13,681 bases of DNA from the NCBI GenBank assembly GCA_029946045.1, contig JAQSDS010000433.1, positions 1 through 13,681 on the forward strand, read 5' to 3'. This document shows, piece by piece, positions 1 through 6,122 of this stretch. Every line of letters starts with the position of its first letter. Within the stretch, counting starts at the first letter, position 1. The notes beneath the pieces were generated by a model. The model did not search any database, was not told the origin of the DNA, and was given only the letters and a program-made list of their open reading frames with translations. The stretch is from Rhodoferax sp. (lineage in GTDB: Bacteria > Pseudomonadota > Gammaproteobacteria > Burkholderiales > Burkholderiaceae_C). The translations under genes and the position numbers were made by a program.

Positions 1-1
1 C

Positions 2-430
2 CGCCCGGTGGGCGACACCGACAGCGAACTGGCGTTTTGCTGGCTGATGCAGGAGCTCGCTAAATCGCACGCCGATGTCCCGTCGGTGCATGAACTCAGT
101 CGTACTTTGCGTGAGCTGGTTCCCCAAATTGCCAGACATGGCACCTTTAATTTTTTGCTCAGTAACGGGCATGCGCTGTGGGCGCATACCACCACCAAGC
201 TGCACTATGTGCTGCGCAGCCATCCGTTTCGTGAAGTGCACCTCAAGGACGAAGACGTCTGTGTCAACCTGGCAGAACTCAACAGCCCCGAGGACCGGTT
301 GGTCATTGTGGTCACCGAGCCTCTGACCACCGATGAGGACTGGGTGGCCATGGCTGCTGGTGAACTCGCCGTGTTTGTGGACGGCGCGCTCGTGGATGGC
401 CCGGAGATGGTCACGCTACTGCCTGCTTGA
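2..430 (+). CDS. Class II glutamine amidotransferase, YafJ type (C-terminal part, 5' end outside window)
   Basis: The open frame runs into the window from the left edge and ends at TGA 428-430, leaving 142 visible residues. The first residues read RPVGDTDSELAFCWLMQEL, which is the characteristic middle segment of the YafJ-like class II (Ntn-type) glutamine amidotransferases. The following segment, with HGTFNFLLSNG and a late acidic VVTEPLTTDEDW motif, also fits that family. The N-terminal nucleophile Cys that would bind glutamine lies outside the window, so catalytic competence cannot be judged. The family is a stand-alone amidotransferase domain whose physiological substrate is not well established. 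The next gene starts 64 bp downstream on the same strand, so co-transcription is possible but not demonstrated. I rely on motif recognition only. Confidence 0.8.
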   Translation, partial: RPVGDTDSELAFCWLMQELAKSHADVPSVHELSRTLRELVPQIARHGTFNFLLSNGHALWAHTTTKLHYVLRSHPFREVHLKDEDVCVNLAELNSPEDRLVIVVTEPLTTDEDWVAMAAGELAVFVDGALVDGPEMVTLLPA

Positions 431-494
431 ACATTTGGTTTTGTCGTTCAAGAAGCCGTCCGGGCCGCATGCCAAGCTCTGAGACAATGCTTTC

Positions 495-1460
495 GTGCTG
501 CAAATTTTCGTTGTTACCTTCCCTTTTTTTGCACTGGTGTTGTGTGGCTACCTGGCTGCGCGTTGGCGCATATTGCCGCTGGAGGCCATTCCCGGTCTGA
601 ATGGTTTCGTGCTGTTTTTTGCTCTGCCGTGCATGCTGTACCGGTTTGGCGCCGATACACCGATTGGACAGTTGCTCGATGTCAGCGTTTTGCTCACCTG
701 GGTGATCTCTGCGTTGATCGCACTTACTTTCACGGTGGCGTTCAGTCGGAGCGCCCGCATCGGCTGGAACGACGCCTCCTTTGGTGCCCTGGTGGCGGTG
801 TTCCCAAATTCTGGTTTCATGGGGGTGCCGTTGTTGGTTGCCTTGATGGGCGCGCAGTCGGCGGGCCCGGTGATCCTGACCATGGTGATTGACATGATTG
901 TGACCACCTCGCTGTGCATTGCCCTGTCGCGTCTGGGGGGTGCCGACGGGCATGGGGCCGCCAAGGCATTTCGGAAGGCAATCAAGGGCGTGCTGGGCAA
1001 CCCCTTGCCGTGGGCCATTTTGTCGGGTGCGCTGGTGTCTGTCATGGGTTGGACCCCCCCCGTGCCGGTGACGCAGACCCTTGGCTTGCTGGCCGACGCG
1101 GCCTCGCCGGTGGCGTTGTTCACGATGGGTACGGTGCTGGCGCGAGCCCAAATGTTTGCCATTCAGGGCCATGCCCAGCCCACGGCGCTGCGTGATTATT
1201 TGCCCTTGGCGTTGTTCAAGCTCTTTGCCCATCCGTTGTTGGTGTGGGGGGTAGGGTCTGGACTGATCAGTTTGGGGCTGCCGCTGTCGCGCTTCGTCCT
1301 GACGGTAATGGTACTGACAGCGGCGTTGCCAAGTGCCAGCAATGTGTCACTGCTGGCCGAGCGCTTCGGTGCCGACAATGGGCGCGTTGCCCGCATCATT
1401 TTGGTGTCAACGGCCTCCGCGTTCGTCACATTCTCATTGGCCGTTGCCCTGATGGTCTAG
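495..1460 (+). CDS. AEC (auxin efflux carrier) family transporter
   Basis: This 321-residue, strongly hydrophobic protein has about ten predicted membrane segments. The N-terminal motif NGFVLFFALPCMLYR (about residues 36-50) and the central SGFMGVPLLVALMG segment are typical of the AEC/bile-acid-transporter-like superfamily, which includes bacterial malonate and malate carriers (MdcF-like). It should act as an inner-membrane carrier for a small organic anion; the substrate cannot be read from the sequence. The start is GTG at 495: the nearby ATG at 487 is in another frame. A weak GAGA at 481-484 could serve as ribosome binding site. The coding region contains an 8-C homopolymer at 1054-1061 that does not break the frame. 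The neighbours (amidotransferase upstream, RquA-like enzyme downstream) give no pathway clue. Confidence 0.88.
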   Translation: MLQIFVVTFPFFALVLCGYLAARWRILPLEAIPGLNGFVLFFALPCMLYRFGADTPIGQLLDVSVLLTWVISALIALTFTVAFSRSARIGWNDASFGALVAVFPNSGFMGVPLLVALMGAQSAGPVILTMVIDMIVTTSLCIALSRLGGADGHGAAKAFRKAIKGVLGNPLPWAILSGALVSVMGWTPPVPVTQTLGLLADAASPVALFTMGTVLARAQMFAIQGHAQPTALRDYLPLALFKLFAHPLLVWGVGSGLISLGLPLSRFVLTVMVLTAALPSASNVSLLAERFGADNGRVARIILVSTASAFVTFSLAVALMV

Positions 1461-1461
1461 G

Positions 1462-1478
1462 CGAGTCGCAACGACTCG
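1462..1478 (+). terminator. Short perfect hairpin just after the AEC gene; possible weak terminator
   Basis: CGAGTCG (1462-1468), loop CAA, CGACTCG (1472-1478) forms a perfect 7-bp stem two bases after the AEC stop codon. Only TT follows before TCCTC, so it lacks a real U-tract. It may be a weak or Rho-assisted 3' end, or simply an inverted repeat. Confidence 0.35.
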
Positions 1479-1500
1479 TTCCTCAATGCCTGTTAGCATT

Positions 1501-1514
1501 TTGATTCAAATCAA
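1501..1514 (+). promoter_or_regulatory. FNR/Anr box upstream of the rquA-like gene
   Basis: TTGATTCAAATCAA is a perfect match to the FNR/Anr consensus TTGAT-N4-ATCAA, with both half sites intact. It lies 87 bp before the start codon of the RquA-like gene and downstream of the AEC gene, so it can only sensibly serve the former. Its centre (1507.5) is 31 bp upstream of the centre of a candidate -10 hexamer, which is the spacing of an FNR class II activated promoter. Binding itself is inferred. Confidence 0.75.
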
Positions 1515-1535
1515 TACCCTGTTTCCCCAGGAGCG

Positions 1536-1541
1536 TGTAAT
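1536..1541 (+). promoter_or_regulatory. Candidate -10 element of the FNR-dependent rquA promoter
   Basis: TGTAAT matches TATAAT at five of six positions and sits 31 bp (centre to centre) downstream of the FNR box. A start would fall near 1548, placing the box at about -41. A second TGTAAT at 1549-1554 is an alternative, but it would put the box near -54, a less usual position. Confidence 0.5.
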
Positions 1542-1601
1542 CGGCGTTTGTAATTTGTGACCCCCGGGGTGTCTCGCACATCCGTCATTTGAAAGAACGC
1601 A

Positions 1602-2399
1602 ATGTCAGCCTGGTTTTCTTATTCCGTCTTTGCTGTGGTGGTGGTGCTTGCCAGCACCGCCCTGTTTTTCTTTACGTTGACCCGTGGCGCACTGCTCATG
1701 CGGGGTGCCATGGGGCAGTTAACCCATGATGCAGCGCATGTATACCCCATTTATTCCAACATGCGCCTGATTCGCCTGGTGGACTGGCAGCCCATCATTT
1801 CGGCCATTTTGTTGTTTCAATACAGCCGCCTGGTTTCGATCATTGCCCATGGCTTGCACCACGACAATTTGCAGGACAAACAAATTTTGATTACCTCATG
1901 TGCCTTTGGCAACGTGATTCCCCGTGTGGTTGATGCCGCCGTCAAGTCGGGCGCCCGCAAGGTGCTGATCGCCGACATCATCCAGAACGAACTCGACCAC
2001 GCGCAAACCAAGCTCGGTGCTTACGCCGAACACACGGTGTACCTGCGGGACAACGCCGTGGCCATGCAGCAGCCTGATGCCTCGGTACAGGCCAATGTGA
2101 TGTTTTTTCTGCTGCATGAGTTGCCGCACGATCTGAAGATTGAGGCTTTGAACGAAGCCATGCGGGTACTGGCCCCTGGCGGAAAGTTGTACCTGGGCGA
2201 GTTTCATCGACCCCGCCCCTGGTTGCTGCGCACCCTGAGCTGGACCTATTTCAAGGTCTTCGAACCCTATGGCCTGGCACTGTGGGACAGTCATGACCCG
2301 GTGCTGCAATTGCAGGCCATGCCGGGCGTCAGTTGTGAACGTCACACGGCGTTCTTTGGCAACTTCCAGGTCGTCGTGGCGACCAAAGCAACAGCCTGA
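1602..2399 (+). CDS. rquA: RquA-like SAM-binding protein (possible rhodoquinone biosynthesis enzyme)
   Basis: This 265-residue protein has a hydrophobic N-terminal anchor (about residues 9-27) followed by a class I methyltransferase-like fold. FFLLHELP at 168-175, RVLAPGGK at 188-195, FHRPRP at 201-206, FEPYGLALW at 220-228 and the final FFGNFQVVVATK match the hallmark segments of RquA as I remember them. RquA converts ubiquinone to rhodoquinone by swapping a methoxy for an amino group, using SAM as amino donor. Rhodoquinone serves anaerobic fumarate reduction at the inner membrane. The region before the SAM loop (RLVDWQPIISAILLFQYSRL) is only loosely similar to RquA, and motif I reads ILITSCAFGN instead of a glycine-rich loop. 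A divergent RquA group or a sister methyltransferase are both possible. The FNR box upstream supports an anaerobic role. The start ATG 1602 is preceded by a weak GAAAG. Confidence 0.6.
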   Translation: MSAWFSYSVFAVVVVLASTALFFFTLTRGALLMRGAMGQLTHDAAHVYPIYSNMRLIRLVDWQPIISAILLFQYSRLVSIIAHGLHHDNLQDKQILITSCAFGNVIPRVVDAAVKSGARKVLIADIIQNELDHAQTKLGAYAEHTVYLRDNAVAMQQPDASVQANVMFFLLHELPHDLKIEALNEAMRVLAPGGKLYLGEFHRPRPWLLRTLSWTYFKVFEPYGLALWDSHDPVLQLQAMPGVSCERHTAFFGNFQVVVATKATA

Positions 2400-2418
2400 A
2401 TGTGCCCTGCTGGCATCG

Positions 2419-2439
2419 CCCGCTCAGATGTTGAGCGGG
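2419..2439. terminator. Perfect stem-loop between convergent rquA-like and priA genes
   Basis: CCCGCTCA (2419-2426), loop GATGT, TGAGCGGG (2432-2439) forms an 8-bp perfect GC-rich stem spanning the priA stop codon, 20 bp after the rquA-like stop. Neither strand has a U-tract after it, so it is at best a bidirectional or Rho-assisted 3' end or an mRNA-protecting hairpin. The convergent layout of the two genes makes a shared termination role reasonable. Confidence 0.4.
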
Positions 2440-4589
2440 TCCACGTCGATTGCCCAACGGATCACGCCCTTGCAATCAGGGTGTGCACGGGTGCTGTGCA
2501 GCAAGCCCTGCCAGCCACTTAAAAACCTTTGCAGCGCGGCGCGTGATGGGCTTTCCACCAGCATTTGCGCGCGCTCGACGTTGGCAATACGCGCCATGCT
2601 CATTGGTACCGCCGGATAAAGTGTGACCTGGGCCAACAGGGGCGCCAAGTCGCTGTGGCTGGTGGCCGCCTGGCTGGACAGGTTCAAGAATCCTTGTGCG
2701 GTTTCCTGGCTGCGCGCATCGGCCCGGACCAGCGCCTGAAAGCTGAACGGTGGCATGCCAGCTTGCTGGCGCTCTTTCAGTTGGGATGCCGCAAACGCAG
2801 GGTAGTTGTGTTGTTTAAGGGCTTCATACAAGGGGTGCGTGGGCTGAAAAGTCTGGAGCCACATTTCGCTCTGTTTGGCTACGGTCTCATCGCGCCCAGC
2901 CCGACCGGCCGCTTGCATCAACAAGCTGAAAAGACGCTCGGGCGCGCGAAAATCACTTGAAAACAGGGCGTTGTCCGGGTTGACAGCGGCCACCAGCGTG
3001 ATGCGGCGAAAGTCGTGCCCCTTGGCGATCATCTGGGTCCCTACCAATACATCGACCTCGCCCGTGTGCACCTGTGCCAATTGGGATTCAAGCGCGCCCT
3101 TGAGCCGCGTGGTGTCGGCATCGATGCGCACAATCCGCACCGGTTGGCCGTCCGGGCGCCGGATGTCCGTCAGCAACTCGGCCAAATGCTCCTCGAGCCG
3201 TTCGGTACCGCGCCCCAGCGGCGTGATGTCAGGGTTGCCGCAGGCGGGGCAGGCACGCGGGACGCGTTCGCTCAGGCCGCAGTGGTGACAGCGCAGGGTG
3301 CGGTCAATCTTGTGGAATACCCGGTAGGCGCTGCAATGGGGACATTCACTTTTCCAGTCGCAGTCGCTGCATTGCAGCACCGGGGCGTAGCCGCGCCGAT
3401 TCAGGAACACCATGCTTTGCTCGCCCCGGGCAACGCGCTGGGCCATGGCGGCCAGCAGGGGCGCAGAGATGATGCAGGACTTGGGCTGGTGGTTCATGTC
3501 GACCCGGCGCACCAGCGGCAATTGGGCGCTGCCAATTCGGCTCGGCATGGCCAGTCGCAGGTAACGGCCACCTTCGGTTGCGGGTCGGCTGTGATGCCAG
3601 CTCTCGAGTGACGGCGTGGCCGAGCCCAACATCACCTTGGCGCCCTCGAGACGCCCCCGGTAAATGGCCAGATCGCGTGCCGAGTAACGTGCGCCTTCGC
3701 CGCTTTTGTAGCTTGGGTCATGTTCTTCATCGACCACAATCAATTGCAGGTGCGGCATCGACGCAAACACTGCCATGCGGGTTCCCAGCACCACCCGGGC
3801 GACGCCACTGTGGGCCGCCAGCCAGCTGTTCAAGCGCTGTGCCGGGGTCATGCCACTGTGCAGCGAGACCACGGCGTCGTCGCCATAGAGAGCGCAAAAA
3901 CGGGCCTTGAAACGCGCCTCAAGTTGCGGCGTCAGGTTGATCTCGGGCACCATGACCAGCGCTTGCGCCTCGGGCGAATTCGCCAGCAGCGCGGCCGTGC
4001 AGTGCATGAAGACCTCGGTTTTGCCACTGCCCGTGGCGCCAAACAGCAGAAAAGGGCCGGCTTGCTGATGGAATTGGCTGATGGCTTGCAGCTGCTCTGG
4101 TGTCAAGGTGGCCGTATCGGCTGCGGGGTGCGCCTGCGGTGATGGCAGCGCCATGACGGGGTTGGCGACAGCCTTGGTTGCTGCCGCCTTGGCCAGCTTC
4201 TTGAGCCGACGCCCCAGTTGAACGCTGCTCATGTCGCGCAGTTGCGGCGGCAAGGCGGCTAACGCTACCTCGCCCGCCGTGCGGTGGTAGTAACTGGCGG
4301 CGAAGCTGATCAAGGCAAGCCAGTGCCGGCTCAAGGGCGGCAATGCATCCAGGGTGGCCGTGATCGGGCGCAGTTTTGCGGGGTCGAGTGCGACGTCGGG
4401 TGTGGGGACCGACGCATTGGGCCATACCACGCCCAGCAGTTCACGTTGTCCCAGCGGAACCCGTACCAGGGTGCCCGGTTGCAGCGGCGTTGGGCTCCAA
4501 TAACTCAGTGCGCCCATCATCTGACTGTGCGCCGGTGTATGAACCAGCACGTTTGTCAAGCAGTTTCCAGGGATGGGTGGTTGTGGCAT
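2424..4589 (-). CDS. priA: Primosomal protein N' (replication restart helicase PriA)
   Basis: PriA is a 3'-to-5' DExH helicase that recognises stalled forks and reloads the replisome. Numbering from an in-frame TTG at 4598 (724 aa), the protein shows an N-terminal DNA-binding region (1-110), Walker A GATGSGKT (187-194), Walker B-type DEEH (290-293), eight zinc-binding cysteines at 410, 413, 419, 422, 437, 440, 450 and 453, motif V GTQMIAKGHDF (520-530) and motif VI QAAGRAGR (562-569). All helicase and zinc elements are present and the length is normal, so it should be active. I prefer ATG 4589 (721 aa); neither start has a clear Shine-Dalgarno sequence, suggesting weak translation. The gene is preceded by a long AT-rich region with DnaA-like boxes and ends convergently with the rquA-like gene. 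Confidence 0.96.
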   Translation of the reverse strand: MPQPPIPGNCLTNVLVHTPAHSQMMGALSYWSPTPLQPGTLVRVPLGQRELLGVVWPNASVPTPDVALDPAKLRPITATLDALPPLSRHWLALISFAASYYHRTAGEVALAALPPQLRDMSSVQLGRRLKKLAKAAATKAVANPVMALPSPQAHPAADTATLTPEQLQAISQFHQQAGPFLLFGATGSGKTEVFMHCTAALLANSPEAQALVMVPEINLTPQLEARFKARFCALYGDDAVVSLHSGMTPAQRLNSWLAAHSGVARVVLGTRMAVFASMPHLQLIVVDEEHDPSYKSGEGARYSARDLAIYRGRLEGAKVMLGSATPSLESWHHSRPATEGGRYLRLAMPSRIGSAQLPLVRRVDMNHQPKSCIISAPLLAAMAQRVARGEQSMVFLNRRGYAPVLQCSDCDWKSECPHCSAYRVFHKIDRTLRCHHCGLSERVPRACPACGNPDITPLGRGTERLEEHLAELLTDIRRPDGQPVRIVRIDADTTRLKGALESQLAQVHTGEVDVLVGTQMIAKGHDFRRITLVAAVNPDNALFSSDFRAPERLFSLLMQAAGRAGRDETVAKQSEMWLQTFQPTHPLYEALKQHNYPAFAASQLKERQQAGMPPFSFQALVRADARSQETAQGFLNLSSQAATSHSDLAPLLAQVTLYPAVPMSMARIANVERAQMLVESPSRAALQRFLSGWQGLLHSTRAHPDCKGVIRWAIDVDPLNI

Positions 4590-4663
4590 TTTGTTCAAGT
4601 GAACTTGCGAAAAAAGCGTTAAGTGCTTGATTTTTAGAGCTTTTATAAATCATCCAAGTTTTC

Positions 4664-4672
4664 TGTGGATAA
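4664..4672 (-). promoter_or_regulatory. DnaA box, perfect TTATCCACA
   Basis: The minus strand reads TTATCCACA, the strongest form of the DnaA consensus (TTWTNCACA). It is about 75 bp upstream of the priA start and lies 12 bp, centre to centre, from a second near-consensus box in the same orientation. Occupancy by DnaA is inferred. Confidence 0.6.
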
Positions 4673-4675
4673 CTT

Positions 4676-4684
4676 TGTTGATAA
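4676..4684 (-). promoter_or_regulatory. DnaA box-like site TTATCAACA (one mismatch)
   Basis: The minus strand reads TTATCAACA, which differs from TTATNCACA at one position. It sits in tandem with the perfect box at 4664-4672, with 3 bp between the two 9-mers, as in cooperative DnaA box pairs. Confidence 0.45.
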
Positions 4685-4703
4685 GGGCTCTGCAATGGCT
4701 CCC

Positions 4704-4724
4704 AAGCCTTGCAAATCAAGGCTT
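4704..4724. repeat. Inverted repeat upstream of priA
   Basis: AAGCCTTG (4704-4711), 5-nt loop, CAAGGCTT (4717-4724): a perfect 8-bp dyad. Neither strand has a U-tract after it, so it is not a convincing terminator of hemE; it may be a protein-binding dyad. Confidence 0.5.
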
Positions 4725-4768
4725 CCCTTAGCTTGCTCAGAAAAAAGGCAAATTTATAAACCTATATA

Positions 4769-4781
4769 AATCAATAAGTTG
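4769..4781 (+). promoter_or_regulatory. IHF consensus site between the DnaA boxes
   Basis: AATCAATAAGTTG matches the IHF core consensus WATCAANNNNTTR at every defined position and lies in the most AT-rich part of the region (AATTTATAAA and CCTATATAAA precede it). It is placed between the DnaA box pair at 4664-4684 and the single box at 4849-4857. AT-rich DNA gives such matches by chance more often, so confidence is moderate. Confidence 0.45.
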
Positions 4782-4848
4782 CAATTTTCTTGTCTTTCAG
4801 GATAAGCGTGCAGAAGGAAAAATCCTGATTCGGGTTTGTCCCTATTTT

Positions 4849-4857
4849 TGTGCATAA
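4849..4857 (-). promoter_or_regulatory. DnaA box, TTATGCACA
   Basis: The minus strand reads TTATGCACA, which fully satisfies TTWTNCACA. It has the same orientation as the pair at 4664-4684 and lies about 95 bp from the hemE stop codon. Confidence 0.5.
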
Positions 4858-4859
4858 GT

Positions 4860-4875
4860 GACAAATTATTTTGTC
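4860..4875. repeat. Short inverted repeat next to a DnaA box
   Basis: GACAAA (4860-4865), loop TTAT, TTTGTC (4870-4875): a perfect 6-bp stem beginning 2 bp from the DnaA box at 4849-4857. On the minus strand it lies about 75 bp past the hemE stop. It has no clear U-tract, so its role is unknown. Confidence 0.35.
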
Positions 4876-4949
4876 GTTCTGGCGGGGTAAATCGGGCAAA
4901 AAGGTGCTAGCGGACGGGCCCGTGCAAGGTTTGCCCGGGGTTGGGTTAG

Positions 4950-6065
4950 TTAACGCTCAAGCCGCATTTGGCGCGAATGTTCGTGCACCGCCTGCACCAG
5001 GGTTGCCACATGCTCAGGCTCGGTGTGCTGGCTGATCCCATGGCCCAGATTGAAGATGTGCGTGGGGCCCGTGCCCTCGCCACGGTGCGGGCTGCCGAAG
5101 GCATGGAGCACCTTGACCACTTCCGCCTCAATTTGTGCTGGCTGGGCAAACAGCACGTTGGGGTCGAGGTTGCCCTGCAAGGCTTTGCTTGCCCCGACCT
5201 GGGCGCGGGCCTTGGCCAGGTTCACGGTCCAGTCGACGCCCAGCACATTGCAATCCAGCGCTGCCATTTCGTCCAGCCACAGACCGCCGCCCTTGGTGAA
5301 GACAATGCTGGGAATACGTACGCCCTGGTATTCCTTGTGCAACTGCGACAGCACCCGTCGGGTGTAGGCCAGGCTGAATTCCTGGAACGCGCCATCGGCC
5401 AGCACGCCGCCCCAGCTGTCAAAAATCATCACGGCTTGGGCACCGGCTTCGATCTGGGTGTTGAGGTAAAGCGCGACCGCGTCGGCGTTGATCTGCAGCA
5501 TTTTGTGCATCAGGTCCGGGCGGCTGTACATCATGGTCTTGACCAGACGGTAGTCGTCCGAACCTGCGCCTTCGACCATGTAGCAAGCCAGCGTCCAGGG
5601 GCTACCGCTGAAACCGATCAGTGGCACTCTGCCGTTGAGTGCCTTGCGGATGGAGGTCACGGCGTCAAACACATAACGCAGCTTGTCCATGTCGGGCACT
5701 TGCAGCTTGGCTACAGCGGCTTCATCGCGCACGGGCGAAGCGAACTTTGGGCCTTCGCCCAGAGCGAACGACAACCCCAGTCCCATGGCGTCGGGCACGG
5801 TCAGGATGTCGCTGAACAGGATGGCAGCATCGATCGGGAAGCGATCCAAAGGCTGCAAGGTGACTTCGGTGGCGAAGTCGGTGTTGGTGGCCAGCCCCAT
5901 GAAACTGCCCGCTTTGGCGCGGGTGGCGCGGTACTCAGGCAAAAAACGACCCGCCTGGCGCATCATCCAGATCGGCGTGTAGTCGGTGGCCTGGCGCAAA
6001 CAGGCACGCAAAAAGGTGTCGTTCTTGAGAGGGGCGAAAGCGGAGGAAGTGGGCGTGGAATTCAT
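4950..6065 (-). CDS. hemE: Uroporphyrinogen decarboxylase
   Basis: HemE decarboxylates the four acetate side chains of uroporphyrinogen III to give coproporphyrinogen III, a cytosolic step in haem (and, where present, chlorophyll) synthesis. The 371-residue protein has the family signature [10 protein letters not shown] at 31-40, with the substrate-binding arginines R36 and R40, the catalytic Asp in LFSDIL at residue 86, the [16 protein letters not shown] segment at 151-166 including the active-site Tyr at 162, and the C-terminal [15 protein letters not shown] motif carrying the conserved His. The length is typical, so the enzyme should be complete. The start is ATG 6065 with CAGG a few bases upstream. 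The dsbD-type gene ends 57 bp upstream on the same strand, so read-through from it is possible. Haem supply and thiol reduction both feed cytochrome c maturation, but the adjacency may be accidental. Confidence 0.97.
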   Translation of the reverse strand: MNSTPTSSAFAPLKNDTFLRACLRQATDYTPIWMMRQAGRFLPEYRATRAKAGSFMGLATNTDFATEVTLQPLDRFPIDAAILFSDILTVPDAMGLGLSFALGEGPKFASPVRDEAAVAKLQVPDMDKLRYVFDAVTSIRKALNGRVPLIGFSGSPWTLACYMVEGAGSDDYRLVKTMMYSRPDLMHKMLQINADAVALYLNTQIEAGAQAVMIFDSWGGVLADGAFQEFSLAYTRRVLSQLHKEYQGVRIPSIVFTKGGGLWLDEMAALDCNVLGVDWTVNLAKARAQVGASKALQGNLDPNVLFAQPAQIEAEVVKVLHAFGSPHRGEGTGPTHIFNLGHGISQHTEPEHVATLVQAVHEHSRQMRLER

Positions 6066-6122
6066 GGCCTGATTGTCGCATTGCGCCGCAGCCCAAATGC
6101 GTCAGGGTGATCTATCGACTGG

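Larger units (their letters stand above)
4590..4949. other. AT-rich hemE-priA intergenic region with DnaA/IHF-like sites
   Basis: About 360 bp without a credible gene. Positions 4621-4860 are about 37% GC by my count (4741-4800 only about 23%), against clearly GC-rich flanking genes. The region holds three DnaA-box-like 9-mers in one orientation, one perfect IHF consensus, and two perfect inverted repeats (4704-4724, 4860-4875), listed separately. It must contain the priA promoter: TATAAA on the minus strand at 4643-4648 is a candidate -10, and the DnaA boxes then lie around or just upstream of its -35. The architecture (AT-rich segment, DnaA boxes, IHF site) resembles a replication origin or DnaA-regulated control region. 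The usual oriC neighbours dnaA, dnaN and gyrB are not in the window. Confidence 0.6.

Noticed and set aside
411..1232. 273-codon open frame on the minus strand over the AEC gene
   Set aside because: The product is a Gln/His/Arg-rich sequence with no recognisable domain, and the plus-strand transporter is clear.
4441..4719. 92-codon minus-strand frame extending from priA into the AT-rich gap
   Set aside because: Most of it overlaps the priA 5' end in another frame; it has no ribosome binding site and no family features.
4764..4774. ATCAA half site in the AT-rich region as a second FNR box
   Set aside because: The other half site does not match TTGAT; the ATCAA is better explained by the IHF consensus match.
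4590..4949. Calling the hemE-priA gap the chromosomal oriC
   Set aside because: The parts are suggestive, but dnaA, dnaN, gyrB and rpmH are absent, both flanking genes run in the same direction, and skew cannot be judged from this window. Kept as an origin-like or DnaA-regulated element only.
4968..6110. Long open frame of 380 codons antisense to hemE
   Set aside because: It lies entirely over a well-supported hemE gene; its composition (Gly, His, Gln and Arg rich, no motifs) is that of a mirror frame in GC-rich DNA.
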